Below, one piece after another: positions 1 through 7,584 of a stretch of 32,732 nucleotides of DNA. Below the pieces are notes generated by a model, which saw nothing but the letters and a program-made list of their open reading frames with translations, did no database searches and was not told the origin of the DNA. The translations under genes were made by a program, and so were the position numbers. Each line of letters opens with the position of its first letter. Positions within the stretch are counted from its first letter, which is position 1. Source of the DNA: Halobacteriales archaeon QH_8_64_26 (GTDB taxonomy: Archaea; Halobacteriota; Halobacteria; Halobacteriales; Halococcaceae); NCBI GenBank assembly GCA_003021725.1, contig PXRA01000036.1, forward strand, positions 1 through 32,732, written 5' to 3'.

Positions 1-1
1 C

Positions 2-1096
2 GCCGATAGCCGGTACGACGACGTCGACGCGAACGCGAGCACTCGCGAGACCTTCCGTCCGCCCGAGCACCCTCATGAGCATTTCATCCTGACCAGCGTG
101 GTCGGCAGCTACCCGAAACCCAAGTGGCTCAACCGCACCCAGGACCTCTACGAGGACGAGGAACGCGACTTCGACGAAAGCGATTGGCGGGAAGCAACCG
201 CGGACGCCTCGCGGCTGATCGTCGATGAACACGAACGGGCCGGTATCGACGCGGTCGTCGACGGCGAGATGGGTCGCAACGAGATGGTCGAGTACTTCGC
301 CCACCGGATCTCGGGCTATGAGTTCCATGGCCGGGTGAAGGTCTGGGGTCACAACTACTTCGATAAGCCGAGCGTCACCGGCGAGGTCACCTACGAGGAG
401 CCGTGGCTCGTCGAGGAGTTCGAGTTCACGAACGAGGTCGCCGAGCGGCCGGTCAAAGTGCCGATCACGGGCCCGTACACGCTCGCGAGCTGGTCGTTCA
501 ACGAGTACTACGACAGCGAGGCGGAACTCGCCTATGCGCTCGCGGAGCTCGTAAACGAGGAGGTCGAGAAACTCGTCGACGCCGGGGCTCAGTACATCCA
601 GATCGACGAACCGGCGCTCGCGACCACGCCCGACGACCACGCGATCGTCGGCGAGTGTCTCGAAGGTATTACCGCTGGCATCCCCGAGGACGTCAGGATC
701 GGTCTGCACGTCTGCTATGGGGATTACTCGCGGATCTATCCCGAGATACTGGACTTCCCGATCGACGAGTTCGACGTCGAGCTCGCGAACGACAACTACG
801 CCCAACTCGAGGTGTTCACCGAGCCCGAGTTCACCAAGGACCTGGCACTGGGCGTCGTCGACGCCCACACCGCCGAGATCGAGCCAGTCGAGGAAGTGAA
901 GCGAAACATCACCCGCGGGCTCGAAGTCGTGCCCCCTGAGCGCCTGACCGTGAGTCCCGACTGCGGGCTCAAACTCCTCCCCCGCGAGGTGGCCTACGGG
1001 AAGATGCGAAACGTCGCCGAAGCCGCCCGGCAAGTCGAACACGACCTCGATCGGGGCGAGATCGATGTCCCGACGCCGGCGAGCGCGGACGACTGA
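2..1096 (+). CDS. metE: MetE-like methyltransferase, C-terminal catalytic domain type (5' end outside window)
   Basis: This is a cobalamin-independent methionine synthase-type enzyme, which moves a methyl group to homocysteine at a zinc site. The reading frame is open to the left edge and has no ATG, GTG or TTG before the GTG at 98. The family-conserved stretch ending in VVGSYPKP already begins before that GTG, so the true start lies upstream of the window. Visible family features are VGSYPKP at the domain start, YIQIDEPALA in the middle, the His and Cys of LHVCYG (zinc ligands), an acidic residue in the following VELAN segment, and the second zinc Cys in SPDCGLK. Only the catalytic half is present. 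Archaea usually encode it separately from the N-terminal half, which may lie upstream. Which methyl donor it uses cannot be told from sequence. Confidence 0.88.
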   Translation, partial: ADSRYDDVDANASTRETFRPPEHPHEHFILTSVVGSYPKPKWLNRTQDLYEDEERDFDESDWREATADASRLIVDEHERAGIDAVVDGEMGRNEMVEYFAHRISGYEFHGRVKVWGHNYFDKPSVTGEVTYEEPWLVEEFEFTNEVAERPVKVPITGPYTLASWSFNEYYDSEAELAYALAELVNEEVEKLVDAGAQYIQIDEPALATTPDDHAIVGECLEGITAGIPEDVRIGLHVCYGDYSRIYPEILDFPIDEFDVELANDNYAQLEVFTEPEFTKDLALGVVDAHTAEIEPVEEVKRNITRGLEVVPPERLTVSPDCGLKLLPREVAYGKMRNVAEAARQVEHDLDRGEIDVPTPASADD

Positions 1097-1097
1097 G

Positions 1098-1555
1098 TCC
1101 GAACGAATTTTACGAGCTGACGATAGCAGTGAGACGCGCGCATGGGCGGACGGCCGAGAGTACGGATTCGTTGCGGCCGGTCAAGGTCAGGAGTTTAGTC
1201 GTCCATTACGAAAGCTTGAGCCTGGCAAGCGGGTCTTCGCGTACGTACCTAAGTCCGGGTATATCGGAGTTGGAACCGTAACAAGTGAGACGGTTCCAGT
1301 GACGGATTTTCGAGTCGAGCACGAGGGTGAGCAGGTACCAGTTCTTAAGGCCCCGCACGAGGCGAGGCGCATGGATGAGAATTAGGATGATTCAGAGATG
1401 TGTGAATATTTCGTCGAGGTTGCTGGACTGATACGAGAAAAATTGAAGACGCTGTCCATGAAACTAGGATGTCCAGCAATCAGAATATTGTCTGCAAATT
1501 ACGTAATCAGTTCACGGTCGAGCGATTGCTCAATTCGTTCGACGTGGAGGAATAG
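1098..1555 (+). pseudogene. Decayed C-terminal remnant of a nuclease/defence-type hypothetical protein
   Basis: A recognisable but broken coding stretch lies directly after the methyltransferase. From about 1119 the frame reads a compact domain with GREYGFVAAGQG, SRPLRKLEPG and YVPKSGYIGVGTV. It then hits an in-frame TAG at 1383-1385 but continues with related-looking sequence (DDSEMCEYFVEV). Near 1422 the sense moves to another frame beginning at TGG 1424, which reads TDTRKIEDAVHE and then NQNIVCKLRNQFTVERLL, ending at TAG 1553-1555. I recall this domain at the C-terminus of hypothetical proteins, some with nuclease-like N-terminal parts, but I cannot name the family with certainty. The N-terminal part is missing, there is one nonsense codon and a one-base indel, so it is a gene remnant. 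Its base composition is more A+T-rich than its neighbours, which fits acquired DNA. Confidence 0.68.
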
Positions 1556-1598
1556 GGACGCCTCTCCAAGAGGGATTTAGTAGTGACAATCTACAGTG

Positions 1599-1808
1599 TC
1601 AGTTGTTGCGAACCATCACGTCGGTCGCTTTGATCACCGCATCAACGGTCTCGCCTTCCGAGAGGCCGAGTCGATCGACCGAATCGGTCGTGATGACCGC
1701 CGCGGCGGTCTCTCCACCCTCGGTCTCGACGGTTACTTCCGCCGTCGGCCCGCTCGTCTCGATGCTCGTTACCTCACCGGTCAGTCGGTTGCGCGCGCTG
1801 AGTGCCAT
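1599..1808 (-). CDS. Mop-like molybdenum-pterin binding protein (TOBE domain)
   Basis: This 69-residue protein consists of a single TOBE/Mop domain. The segments SARNRLTGEV near the start, PTAEVTVE in the middle and SVDRLGLSEGETVDAVIKATDVM near the end are the family pattern. Such proteins bind molybdate or molybdopterin in the cytoplasm. The start at 1808 was chosen because the domain begins there. An A/T box (GTTTTTC on the minus strand, 1835-1841) sits about 30 bases upstream, as expected for a leaderless haloarchaeal transcript. Longer upstream reading in this frame is the antisense shadow of mobA. The divergent neighbour is MobA, which supports a molybdenum role. Confidence 0.85.
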   Translation of the reverse strand: MALSARNRLTGEVTSIETSGPTAEVTVETEGGETAAAVITTDSVDRLGLSEGETVDAVIKATDVMVRNN

Positions 1809-1834
1809 GCGATCGGCCCGAGGGGTGGCCCGCC

Positions 1835-1841
1835 GAAAAAC
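1835..1841 (-). promoter_or_regulatory. TATA-like box for the Mop gene
   Basis: On the minus strand this reads GTTTTTC and is centred about 30 bases before the ATG at 1808. It suits a leaderless transcript and supports the short 69-residue version of the gene. Confidence 0.45.
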
Positions 1842-1956
1842 GCTTCCGTCCTGCGTCGTCGTTCCTGGTCCTGTGGGTTCGCGACCGACCGTCCGATAGG
1901 GGCGACTGTACCGTGGAGACCGATTCGGTCTTGACCCTCGGCGACGAAGCGCAGGT

Positions 1957-2583
1957 ATGCCAGCGGGAGTCGTCGTCGCCGGGGGTCGGTCGACGCGCTT
2001 CGGTGAACGCGATAAGGCCACGGCCGATCTCGCCGGCGCGCCGATGATCCGGCGGGTCGCCGATCGAGTCAGCCCTGCTGTCGACCGACTCGTCCTCAAC
2101 TGCCGGGCGGACCAGCGCGAGGCCATCGAGGCGGCGCTCGCGGGCTACGACCGCCCGATCGAGTTCGCTATCGACGACGATCCCGACGAGGGCCCGATGG
2201 CTGGTATCGGGCGAGGACTGAGCGCGCTCGATCCCGGGACCTACGCGTTCGTCGTCGCCTGTGACATGCCACTGGTTGATCCCGAGTTCGTCGCGTATCT
2301 CTTCGAGCGCGCCGCCGGCCGGGACGGCGCGGTCCCGAAGCTCAGTGATGGTTGGTACCAGACCACGCATGCCGTCTACCGCGCCGGGCCGATGGTTGCG
2401 GCCTGCGAGGCGGCCCTCGCCCGCGGCGACCGGAAGATAATCGTACCCCTCGACGATCTCGACTACGCCCTCGTCGGCGACCGGGCGGTCGAAGAGCACG
2501 CGTCGATCGGCCCCGACGTCTTCGAGAACATCAATACGGAAGCCGAACTCGAAGCGGTCGGCGACCACTTTTTCCAGTCCTAA
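1957..2583 (+). CDS. mobA: Molybdenum cofactor guanylyltransferase MobA
   Basis: This 208-residue protein matches MobA, which joins GMP from GTP to molybdopterin to form the guanine dinucleotide cofactor. It starts with the nucleotide-binding loop VVVAGGRSTRFGERDKA (residues 5-21). It has the metal-binding acidic motif VVACDMPLVDP near residue 105 and the NINTEAEL segment near the C-terminus that is typical of the family. The length is normal. The ATG lies about 25 bases after a weak T-rich box (GGTCTTGA), with no ribosome binding site, which is consistent with leaderless expression. It is divergent from the Mop-like gene and convergent with the YqeC-like gene, and the three make a molybdenum-related neighbourhood. 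Confidence 0.92.
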   Translation: MPAGVVVAGGRSTRFGERDKATADLAGAPMIRRVADRVSPAVDRLVLNCRADQREAIEAALAGYDRPIEFAIDDDPDEGPMAGIGRGLSALDPGTYAFVVACDMPLVDPEFVAYLFERAAGRDGAVPKLSDGWYQTTHAVYRAGPMVAACEAALARGDRKIIVPLDDLDYALVGDRAVEEHASIGPDVFENINTEAELEAVGDHFFQS

Positions 2584-2653
2584 CACCCGTTGGACTGGAA
2601 CTGCGCCGACGGATCGGCACTGACGGTCCGCGTCGTGAGTGTGAGTGCCCGAC

Positions 2654-3397
2654 TCACTCGACGACCCCGACGACCGGGTCGGGGGCTGTCATCCGCGCGA
2701 GGACGACCCGCGAGACGGTCGGTGGCTGCGTGTCGGGTCCCGCACGATCGAGGACCCCCCGGGCGATCTGCCGTCCAACGGCTTCGAGTTCCCCGTTGTC
2801 GACCATGTTTACGACCGGGACGACCGTCGCTCCCTCGGGAGCGTACTTTAGCCCACCTTGGGGGCTCGCGAGGACCTCGGCGACGTCGCTTGGCTCGATT
2901 TCCCCGCCGACCGCCCGCTCGGTGACCTGAGCGACGCGCTCGGGGCGGTGGACTCGCTCGTCGGTGAGGGGCTCGCCGACGACCCGCGCGCTCGCGATCG
3001 GGAGGACGGTGTCGACTTCGTGCGGAAGCTGGGGTTCGCGCTCGTCGGGCGCCTTGAGCCAGCGGGTCCGTGCGCCGTCGGCCTTCACCAAGAGGGGATC
3101 GTCGACCTCCTCGGCTAGATCGCTCACCACCCTGGGGTCGTAGCCCAAGTATCGGTCCTCGCGCTCGCGTTCGGGGACGACTCCGAGCGGTCGCTCGTCG
3201 GTCCGGTCGATCGCGCCCGCCGGGTCGTCGGTCACGGCGACCCGGGCGACCTGCTCGTCGAAGATCGGGATGCGGACGGTGGCGGTAAGGACGGCTCGAT
3301 CGAGGCGGGCAGCGAGCGCGTACAGAGTAGTCTTCTTCCCGCCGGCACCGACAACACACGTACAGTCGCCGACCGACAGCGCTGTCGCGAGATTCAT
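2654..3397 (-). CDS. yqeC: YqeC-like protein (putative selenium/molybdenum hydroxylase accessory factor)
   Basis: This 247-residue protein opens with a P-loop-like VVGAGGKKTTLYALAARL (residues 15-32). It later shows LLVKADGARTRWLKAPDEREP (about residues 102-122) and PVVNMVDN (about residues 190-200), which is the pattern of the YqeC family. Members are thought to help mature selenium-dependent molybdenum hydroxylases, though their biochemistry is poorly known. The proximity of MobA and a Mop-like protein fits molybdenum enzyme maturation. No selD, yqeB or hydroxylase gene is visible in the window, so the selenium link is by family only. An A-rich box at 3419-3426 is about 26 bases upstream of the ATG. 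Confidence 0.8.
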   Translation of the reverse strand: MNLATALSVGDCTCVVGAGGKKTTLYALAARLDRAVLTATVRIPIFDEQVARVAVTDDPAGAIDRTDERPLGVVPEREREDRYLGYDPRVVSDLAEEVDDPLLVKADGARTRWLKAPDEREPQLPHEVDTVLPIASARVVGEPLTDERVHRPERVAQVTERAVGGEIEPSDVAEVLASPQGGLKYAPEGATVVPVVNMVDNGELEAVGRQIARGVLDRAGPDTQPPTVSRVVLARMTAPDPVVGVVE

Positions 3398-3463
3398 AAG
3401 CTTTCTATCGACCGCGCGGCAAAAACGACCGTCGATCGACGAGGGCCGTTACTCGTACAGGAG

Positions 3464-3934
3464 TTACTCGTAGAGCCAGCTCTCGTCGATCCGCTCGTAC
3501 TCGATCAGTTCTTCATCGTCGAAAAAGAGCGAGATCTCCCGCTCGTTCGATTCGGGGTCCTCGTGATCGGAGCCATGAATCGCGTTCCGACCCAGATCGA
3601 GCGCGAGATCGCCCCGAATCGTCCCGGGCGCCGCCTCGGCCGGGTCGGTTGCGCCCATCATCTCCCGCACCTGGCGGGTAACGTCCGCGCCTTCCCAGAC
3701 CATCGCAAAGACCGGTCCGGCGGTGATGAACTCGACCAAGTCCCCGAAGAAGGGCTCGTCGGTGTGTTCGGCGTAGTGTTCTTCCGCGAGTTCCTGATCG
3801 ATCTGCATGAATTTCCCGCCGACCATCTTCAGTCCTCGGGACTCGAGCCGGGAGACGACCTCGCCGATGAGTCCCCGCTGGACTGCATCGGGCTTGACCA
3901 TCACGAAGGTCCGCTCGCGGTCTCCGGAACTCAC
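3464..3934 (-). CDS. ndk: Nucleoside diphosphate kinase
   Basis: The 156-residue enzyme transfers the terminal phosphate from ATP to nucleoside diphosphates through a phosphohistidine. [16 protein letters not shown] near the start and RNAIHGSD (the active histidine, near residue 118) are diagnostic. The start codon is GTG and overlaps the TGA of the upstream L24e gene (GTGA). It is therefore the last gene of the rpl7ae-rps28e-rpl24e-ndk operon and probably translationally coupled. The C-terminal tail is rich in Asp and Glu, which is normal for haloarchaea. Confidence 0.96.
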   Translation of the reverse strand: MSSGDRERTFVMVKPDAVQRGLIGEVVSRLESRGLKMVGGKFMQIDQELAEEHYAEHTDEPFFGDLVEFITAGPVFAMVWEGADVTRQVREMMGATDPAEAAPGTIRGDLALDLGRNAIHGSDHEDPESNEREISLFFDDEELIEYERIDESWLYE

Positions 3935-4623
3935 TGTTCGTCCTCCGTGTCTTCGTCGGTCGTCTCCTCAGTGACTACTTCGTCTGCTTCTTCCTGTGAG
4001 ACGGTCTCCTCGCCGGTGCGCCCGACGTCCTCGGCGTCGAACTCGGTGTCGCTTCCGGTCGTCTCGCGGGTGGTGTCCTCGGCGTTCGCCGCGGCGTCGT
4101 CGGGGTCGGGGTCCCGGCGATCGACACTGGAGTCCTCGTGTTGAATGTCCTCCTCGATGTCGGGATCGTCGCCGCCCGAACGACGGCCTTCTACCTCGTC
4201 GAGTTCCGCGTCGTCGGCCGAGCGCGATTCGGCGTTGTCGTCCGCAACCGCATCGACGCGCTCGTCTTCGGTGCCGGCGGCCGTCTCCTCCGTGCCAGCG
4301 CCGCTCGTCGCGGCGGCGACGGCCTGGGCGTCGCTCTCGCCCGGCACGGTATCGATGTCCTCGGCGAGTTCGTCGGTGTCCTCGGGCGCTTCGGCGGCGA
4401 CCTCCTCGACCTCTTCTTGCGAGCCGATGGTTTGCTGGCGGCGATCCCGGAGTCGCTGGCCCTCCTCGGTCCACTCGACTTCCCGGGGGACGCGCCCGAG
4501 ATCGGCGTTTTTCTCACACTTCGAGGAGCAGTAGTGATCGACGCGACCGTCGACGAAAACGAACATCGTCCCGGTACCGGGCTCGATGTCCGTTCCACAG
4601 AAATCACACGCCTGGGTCTGCAT
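3931..4623 (-). CDS. rpl24e: Ribosomal protein L24e with a long acidic C-terminal extension
   Basis: Residues 1 to about 63 are a complete archaeal L24e of the large ribosomal subunit. They carry the zinc finger [13 protein letters not shown] ... [10 protein letters not shown] and end around [14 protein letters not shown]. About 165 further residues follow that are almost entirely Asp, Glu, Ala, Thr, Ser and Gly, with no recognisable domain. Archaeal L24e proteins are commonly only about 60-70 residues, so the tail more than triples the protein. The frame stays open with no stop, and the gene overlaps ndk by four bases, so the tail is genuinely coded. The gene starts two bases after the S28e stop. 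The tail may be a disordered, highly charged surface extension; its function is unknown. Confidence 0.93.
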   Translation of the reverse strand: MQTQACDFCGTDIEPGTGTMFVFVDGRVDHYCSSKCEKNADLGRVPREVEWTEEGQRLRDRRQQTIGSQEEVEEVAAEAPEDTDELAEDIDTVPGESDAQAVAAATSGAGTEETAAGTEDERVDAVADDNAESRSADDAELDEVEGRRSGGDDPDIEEDIQHEDSSVDRRDPDPDDAAANAEDTTRETTGSDTEFDAEDVGRTGEETVSQEEADEVVTEETTDEDTEDEQ

Positions 4624-4625
4624 CG

Positions 4626-4841
4626 CTATCGACCCCCGATCGAGTCGGCCTCACGGGCGGTCTCCCGTAGTTGGAGCACGTCGCCCACTCGGACCGGCCC
4701 CAAGACGTTGCGCGTGATGATCCGACCGGTATTGCCGCCTTCCTGGATGCGGCATTTGACCTGCATGGCCTCGCCGTGCATCCCCGTCTTGCCGATCACT
4801 TCGACCACCTCGGCCGACGTGGAGTCCTCAGTAGCACTCAT
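4626..4841 (-). CDS. rps28e: Ribosomal protein S28e
   Basis: This 71-residue small-subunit protein has the strongly conserved S28e core: [19 protein letters not shown] in the first half, then [18 protein letters not shown], and ends on a conserved LRETAREA helix. It lies 11 bases after the L7Ae stop and 2 bases before the L24e start, as the second gene of the ribosomal operon. Its length is normal for archaea. Confidence 0.97.
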   Translation of the reverse strand: MSATEDSTSAEVVEVIGKTGMHGEAMQVKCRIQEGGNTGRIITRNVLGPVRVGDVLQLRETAREADSIGGR

Positions 4842-4852
4842 TGCCCCTCACC

Positions 4853-5215
4853 TCACCCCAGATCCTGCACGCGATCGGCGATCTCCTCGACCTGATCGTC
4901 GGCCTCGCCGCCGTCGACGATGGCCGCGGCGGCGCTGCCGACCTCCAGGCCGGCGGCCTGACCGACGTCCGCCTGGGTCTCGACGTAGAGGAAAGGGACT
5001 TCTTTCTCCTCGGCGAGTTCGGGCAGGTGCATGACGATCTCCTCGGGCTGGACGTCCTCGGCGATATAGACCAGCTCGGCGCTGCCGCGCTCGACGGCCT
5101 TGGTGGTCTCGTTGGTGCCTTTCTTTACCGTCCCGGTATCCCGGGCGACCTCCAAGGCGTCGATAGCGTCGTTTTGGAGATCGGCCGGAACGTCGAATGT
5201 TACGTATACTGACAT
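4853..5215 (-). CDS. rpl7ae: Ribosomal protein L7Ae
   Basis: This 120-residue kink-turn RNA-binding protein is part of the large subunit and, in archaea, also of box C/D and H/ACA RNPs and RNase P. Diagnostic stretches are [17 protein letters not shown] (RNA contact), [18 protein letters not shown] and [18 protein letters not shown]. It is the first gene of the operon. Unlike many genes here it has a clear Shine-Dalgarno sequence (AGGAGGT on the minus strand, within 5217-5228) and a leader of some 75 bases. The leader holds a hairpin, described separately, that could matter for autoregulation. Confidence 0.97.
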   Translation of the reverse strand: MSVYVTFDVPADLQNDAIDALEVARDTGTVKKGTNETTKAVERGSAELVYIAEDVQPEEIVMHLPELAEEKEVPFLYVETQADVGQAAGLEVGSAAAAIVDGGEADDQVEEIADRVQDLG

Positions 5216-5258
5216 TGGGTACCTCCTGCGCGCGGGCTCGCACTCCCCTGCCGTGAGA

Positions 5259-5273
5259 TCCTAGAGGCTAGGA
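5259..5273 (-). promoter_or_regulatory. Hairpin in the rpl7ae 5' leader
   Basis: A perfect 6-bp inverted repeat (TCCTAG / CTAGGA, 3-base loop) lies about 45 bases upstream of the rpl7ae start, inside the predicted leader. Outside it a further GUG/CAC pairing (5253-5255 with 5278-5280) closes an asymmetric internal loop. L7Ae binds asymmetric-loop RNAs such as kink-turns, so a feedback site is conceivable. I do not see the canonical tandem GA pairs. Confidence 0.4.
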
Positions 5274-5320
5274 GTATCACCGCCCCGCACAGCGTGTAAT
5301 CCTCGATAGCTCAGCGTATC

Positions 5321-5327
5321 ATAAAAG
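5321..5327 (-). promoter_or_regulatory. TATA-like box of the rpl7ae-rps28e-rpl24e-ndk operon
   Basis: On the minus strand this reads CTTTTAT, the best A/T box in the G+C-rich upstream region. With the usual spacing of about 27 bases, transcription would start near 5294, giving a leader of about 75-80 bases that contains the hairpin and the Shine-Dalgarno sequence. Confidence 0.5.
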
Positions 5328-5463
5328 CGTGTTCAAACCGACGGGAGCGTGCGATTACGGGGCACGCCTCCGTCGGACCGGCGACGAGCGATGCTGATTG
5401 TCCTCGCCCTTCTCCGCTGTCTGGTACGGAAGTATTTCTCACAGCACCGGTCCAATCCCGATC

Positions 5464-5820
5464 GTGAACGTCGTCCATCGATCGGATGGAGTCGCTCGGA
5501 CGATCGCCGGGACCGTCGAGCGAGCGGACTCGTGGTTCGCGAAGGGCCGCGGACTCATGTTCCGGCGATCGATCGCCGAGGACTACGCGCTCGTCTTCGA
5601 GTTCGGCCGCGTAGGGACGCGGCGCTTACACATGCTCTGTGTCCCGTTTCCGATCGACGCCGTCTGGTTACAGGGTGGCGTCGTCGAGCGGACCGAGCGC
5701 CTGGCTGCTTGGAGCGGTCGCGGGACGGCCCGAGCCGATACCGTGATCGAATTTCCCGCGGGAGCGACCGAGGGAATCGAAGCCGGCGATCGGCTCCGCA
5801 TCGAGGACGGGGAGGGCTAA
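5464..5820 (+). CDS. DUF192 family protein
   Basis: This 118-residue protein of unknown function belongs to the DUF192 family. Its pattern includes SWFAKGRGLMFRRS near the start, LHMLCVPFPIDAVWL in the middle and VIEFPAGATEGIEAGDRL near the end. The GTG at 5464 is preferred over the upstream ATG at 5398 because the conserved domain starts just after it. The upstream residues are low-quality, and an A/T box (AGTATTT, 5431-5437) lies about 30 bases ahead. No signal peptide is present in this short form. It converges on a small membrane protein gene. Confidence 0.8.
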   Translation: MNVVHRSDGVARTIAGTVERADSWFAKGRGLMFRRSIAEDYALVFEFGRVGTRRLHMLCVPFPIDAVWLQGGVVERTERLAAWSGRGTARADTVIEFPAGATEGIEAGDRLRIEDGEG

Positions 5821-5971
5821 GAGGGCCAAGACGAGCGAGAGAAACGAGAGAGGCGAGGCGGACGAGAGAGGTGGCCTGGGACGGCAGGCGCGGTTGATCG
5901 ACGAACGATCGGCCGGACGGCGATCGGTACCGACCGGCCGGGTCGATCGGTCGGTTCGATTCTCGGTCGTG

Positions 5972-6172
5972 CTACCAGTAGGGGGTCGAGCGCCGACCGG
6001 CCCGACGGCTCGCGAGCGCGCTCACGAGGAGAACGGTTGCGGCGAGCCCGACGAGGACGAGGACCATTGCTGGCCGGGCGAGTCCACGAAGGATTACCTC
6101 GACGAGCAACTCGACCGACACGACGAGAAGCGCAGCGGCGATCGCCGCCGAGAGGTACTTGGAAAATTCCAT
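5972..6172 (-). CDS. Small two-helix membrane protein
   Basis: This 66-residue protein has two hydrophobic helices: residues about 7-30 (LSAAIAAALLVVSVELLVEV) and about 34-54 (PAMVLVLVGLAATVLLVSAL). It ends with a short Arg-rich tail. The ATG at 6172 fits an upstream box (GTTTTACC on the minus strand, 6198-6205) at about 29 bases. Longer reading upstream in this frame is Arg/Pro/Ser-rich and looks non-coding. It is divergent from the DUF2064-like gene. I do not recognise a named family. Confidence 0.72.
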   Translation of the reverse strand: MEFSKYLSAAIAAALLVVSVELLVEVILRGLARPAMVLVLVGLAATVLLVSALASRRAGRRSTPYW

Positions 6173-6278
6173 ACTCGGGTTCCGGCCCGGCGGCGGGTAA
6201 AACGCGTCGAAGGTCGTCGGCGAACGCGGAGAGAGCGAGGAACGCGGCGTTGAAAGGCGAGGCGACCTGAAAGAGCCC

Positions 6279-7043
6279 ATGACGACCGTCGCCGTGCTCG
6301 CCGACCCACCTCGGGAAGGCCTCGTATTGCCGATGATCGCCGAGCGAACGCCCCTATCAGCCGCCGATGCGGCCGACCTCTACGCCGCGGCGCTGGCCGA
6401 CGTACTGGGCGCGATCGAGGCCAGCGGTGGGGACCTGCTCGTGAACTACCGCCCCGAAGAATCGATCCCCGACGAACACGCGACCGGCGAGAATACCGAG
6501 GATGCCGAAGCGGAGATCCGCGCGGTGGCCGAAAGAGGGCTCGAAGCGCCTGACGAAGCGCGCTACGAGGTCCAAGTAGGGGAGACCTTCGCGGGGCGGG
6601 CGGGCAACACCGCCACCCACCTGTTCGAGGAGGAAGAAGTCGCGTCGGTCGCGATCGTCCCGGGGTCGGCGGCGTTTCTTACTCGGACGGCGGTCGACAG
6701 CGCAGCGATGAAGCTTCGCGGTAGCGAGGTCGTTCTCGGGCCAGGGGACGGCGGTGACCTCTACTACGCGGGCTTCAAGCGGGAGATCGACTTCGCGGAC
6801 GCCTACCGTCCGCCGGCAGTCGAGACGATCACCGGCCGGGCACTCGTCGCCGACAGCGAGGTCGATTTCCTCCCGATGGCACCCACGATAGAGACGCCCT
6901 CGGGCCTTGCGAGCGCGGTCGCGCTCTGTCGGGCCCGCTCGCGCGCGGGCCGGATCGTCCCCGCACGTACTGCGGCGCGTATCGAGGAGTTCGGACTGGC
7001 ACTCGAAGCGCGGGAGGGTCGCCGGGAACTCGTCCGGGAGTAG
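6279..7043 (+). CDS. DUF2064/CofC-like nucleotidyltransferase-fold protein
   Basis: This 254-residue protein begins MTTVAVLADPPREGLVLP. It continues with a helix rich in Ala and Asp (LYAAALADVLGAIEASGGDLLVNYRP). The later stretches TRTAVDSAAMKLRGSEVVLGPGDGGDLYYAGF and EVDFLPMAPTIETPSGLASAVALCRAR resemble haloarchaeal members of the DUF2064/CofC-like glycosyltransferase-A fold group, which bind nucleotide sugars or nucleotides. The GPGDGGDLYYAGF segment resembles the substrate loop of this fold. The exact substrate is unknown. The gene stands alone and ends about 60 bases before tRNA-Ser. Confidence 0.68.
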   Translation: MTTVAVLADPPREGLVLPMIAERTPLSAADAADLYAAALADVLGAIEASGGDLLVNYRPEESIPDEHATGENTEDAEAEIRAVAERGLEAPDEARYEVQVGETFAGRAGNTATHLFEEEEVASVAIVPGSAAFLTRTAVDSAAMKLRGSEVVLGPGDGGDLYYAGFKREIDFADAYRPPAVETITGRALVADSEVDFLPMAPTIETPSGLASAVALCRARSRAGRIVPARTAARIEEFGLALEAREGRRELVRE

Positions 7044-7103
7044 GGTGATCGGCGCGGAGCCTACCGATAGGTCTTAGACCCACGACTCGATAGAAAGGGA
7101 CGT

Positions 7104-7187
7104 GGTGGGGTGGCAGAGTGGACTAATGCGCCTGCCTTGAAAGCAGGTGGCCTTCCGGCCGCATGGGTTCGAATCCCATCCCCACCG
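7104..7187 (+). tRNA. tRNA-Ser (anticodon UGA)
   Basis: This is a complete type II cloverleaf. The acceptor stem is GGTGGGG (7104-7110) with CCCCACC (7180-7186), and the D stem is GCA/TGC. The anticodon stem is CCTGC/GCAGG with loop CTTGAAA, giving anticodon TGA at 7138-7140. The long variable arm pairs GGCC with GGCC (7149-7160), and the T arm is ATGGG-TTCGAAT-CCCAT. G7187 is the discriminator, as is usual for serine. No CCA is encoded and no intron is present. Confidence 0.97.
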
Positions 7188-7222
7188 TCTCTCCCTTTGT
7201 GACCGCTCGACACGGTAAGGAC

Positions 7223-7241
7223 ACCGGTTCGGGGAACCGGT
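7223..7241. repeat. Perfect 8-bp hairpin downstream of tRNA-Ser
   Basis: ACCGGTTC and GAACCGGT are separated by a GGG loop, about 35 bases after the tRNA. No T-run follows, so a classic terminator is not shown. It could be a processing or regulatory structure ahead of the next small gene. Confidence 0.5.
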
Positions 7242-7308
7242 AGCATCACTGACGACGACCGAGCGCGCAGGGGGTACACTCTCGTATCGAGGGCGCGACC
7301 GTTCGAGC

Positions 7309-7545
7309 GTGTCACGAATGCTCGAGGAGAGCGACGAGGGCAAGACGGTACTCCGCGCCGACGACGAACAGGTCGGGACGATCGATCGGGTCGAGCACGG
7401 GACGGCCTACATCGACGCCGAGGAGGGCTTGCTCGAAGGCCTCAAATCGATGCTTGGCGACGAGGGGGACGGCACCTACTCGCTCGTCGGCACGGACGTC
7501 GAAGAGATCACCGACGAGGAAGTCAGGCTCCGCCGAAAGGAGTAG
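7309..7545 (+). CDS. Small haloarchaeal PRC-barrel-like protein
   Basis: This 78-residue acidic protein has the pattern DEGKTVLRADDEQVGTIDRV followed by GTAYIDAEEG, a beta-rich layout like the PRC-barrel-type small proteins common in haloarchaea. The GTG at 7309 gives the start MSRMLEESDEGK. An ATG at 7318 is an equally possible start, three codons later. The gene is monocistronic and its function is unknown. Confidence 0.68.
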   Translation: MSRMLEESDEGKTVLRADDEQVGTIDRVEHGTAYIDAEEGLLEGLKSMLGDEGDGTYSLVGTDVEEITDEEVRLRRKE

Positions 7546-7584
7546 CGCTCGCGTGCCGTTTCCCGTTCCTCTCTCCGATCCTAC

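Noticed and set aside
98-1096. GTG at 98 as the start of the MetE-like gene
   Set aside because: The family-conserved sequence begins before this codon and the frame is open to the left edge with no start codon, so the gene begins outside the window.
4138-5034. A long plus-strand frame opposite the ribosomal genes
   Set aside because: It is the antisense of rpl24e, rps28e and rpl7ae, whose proteins are certain; long antisense frames are expected in G+C-rich DNA.
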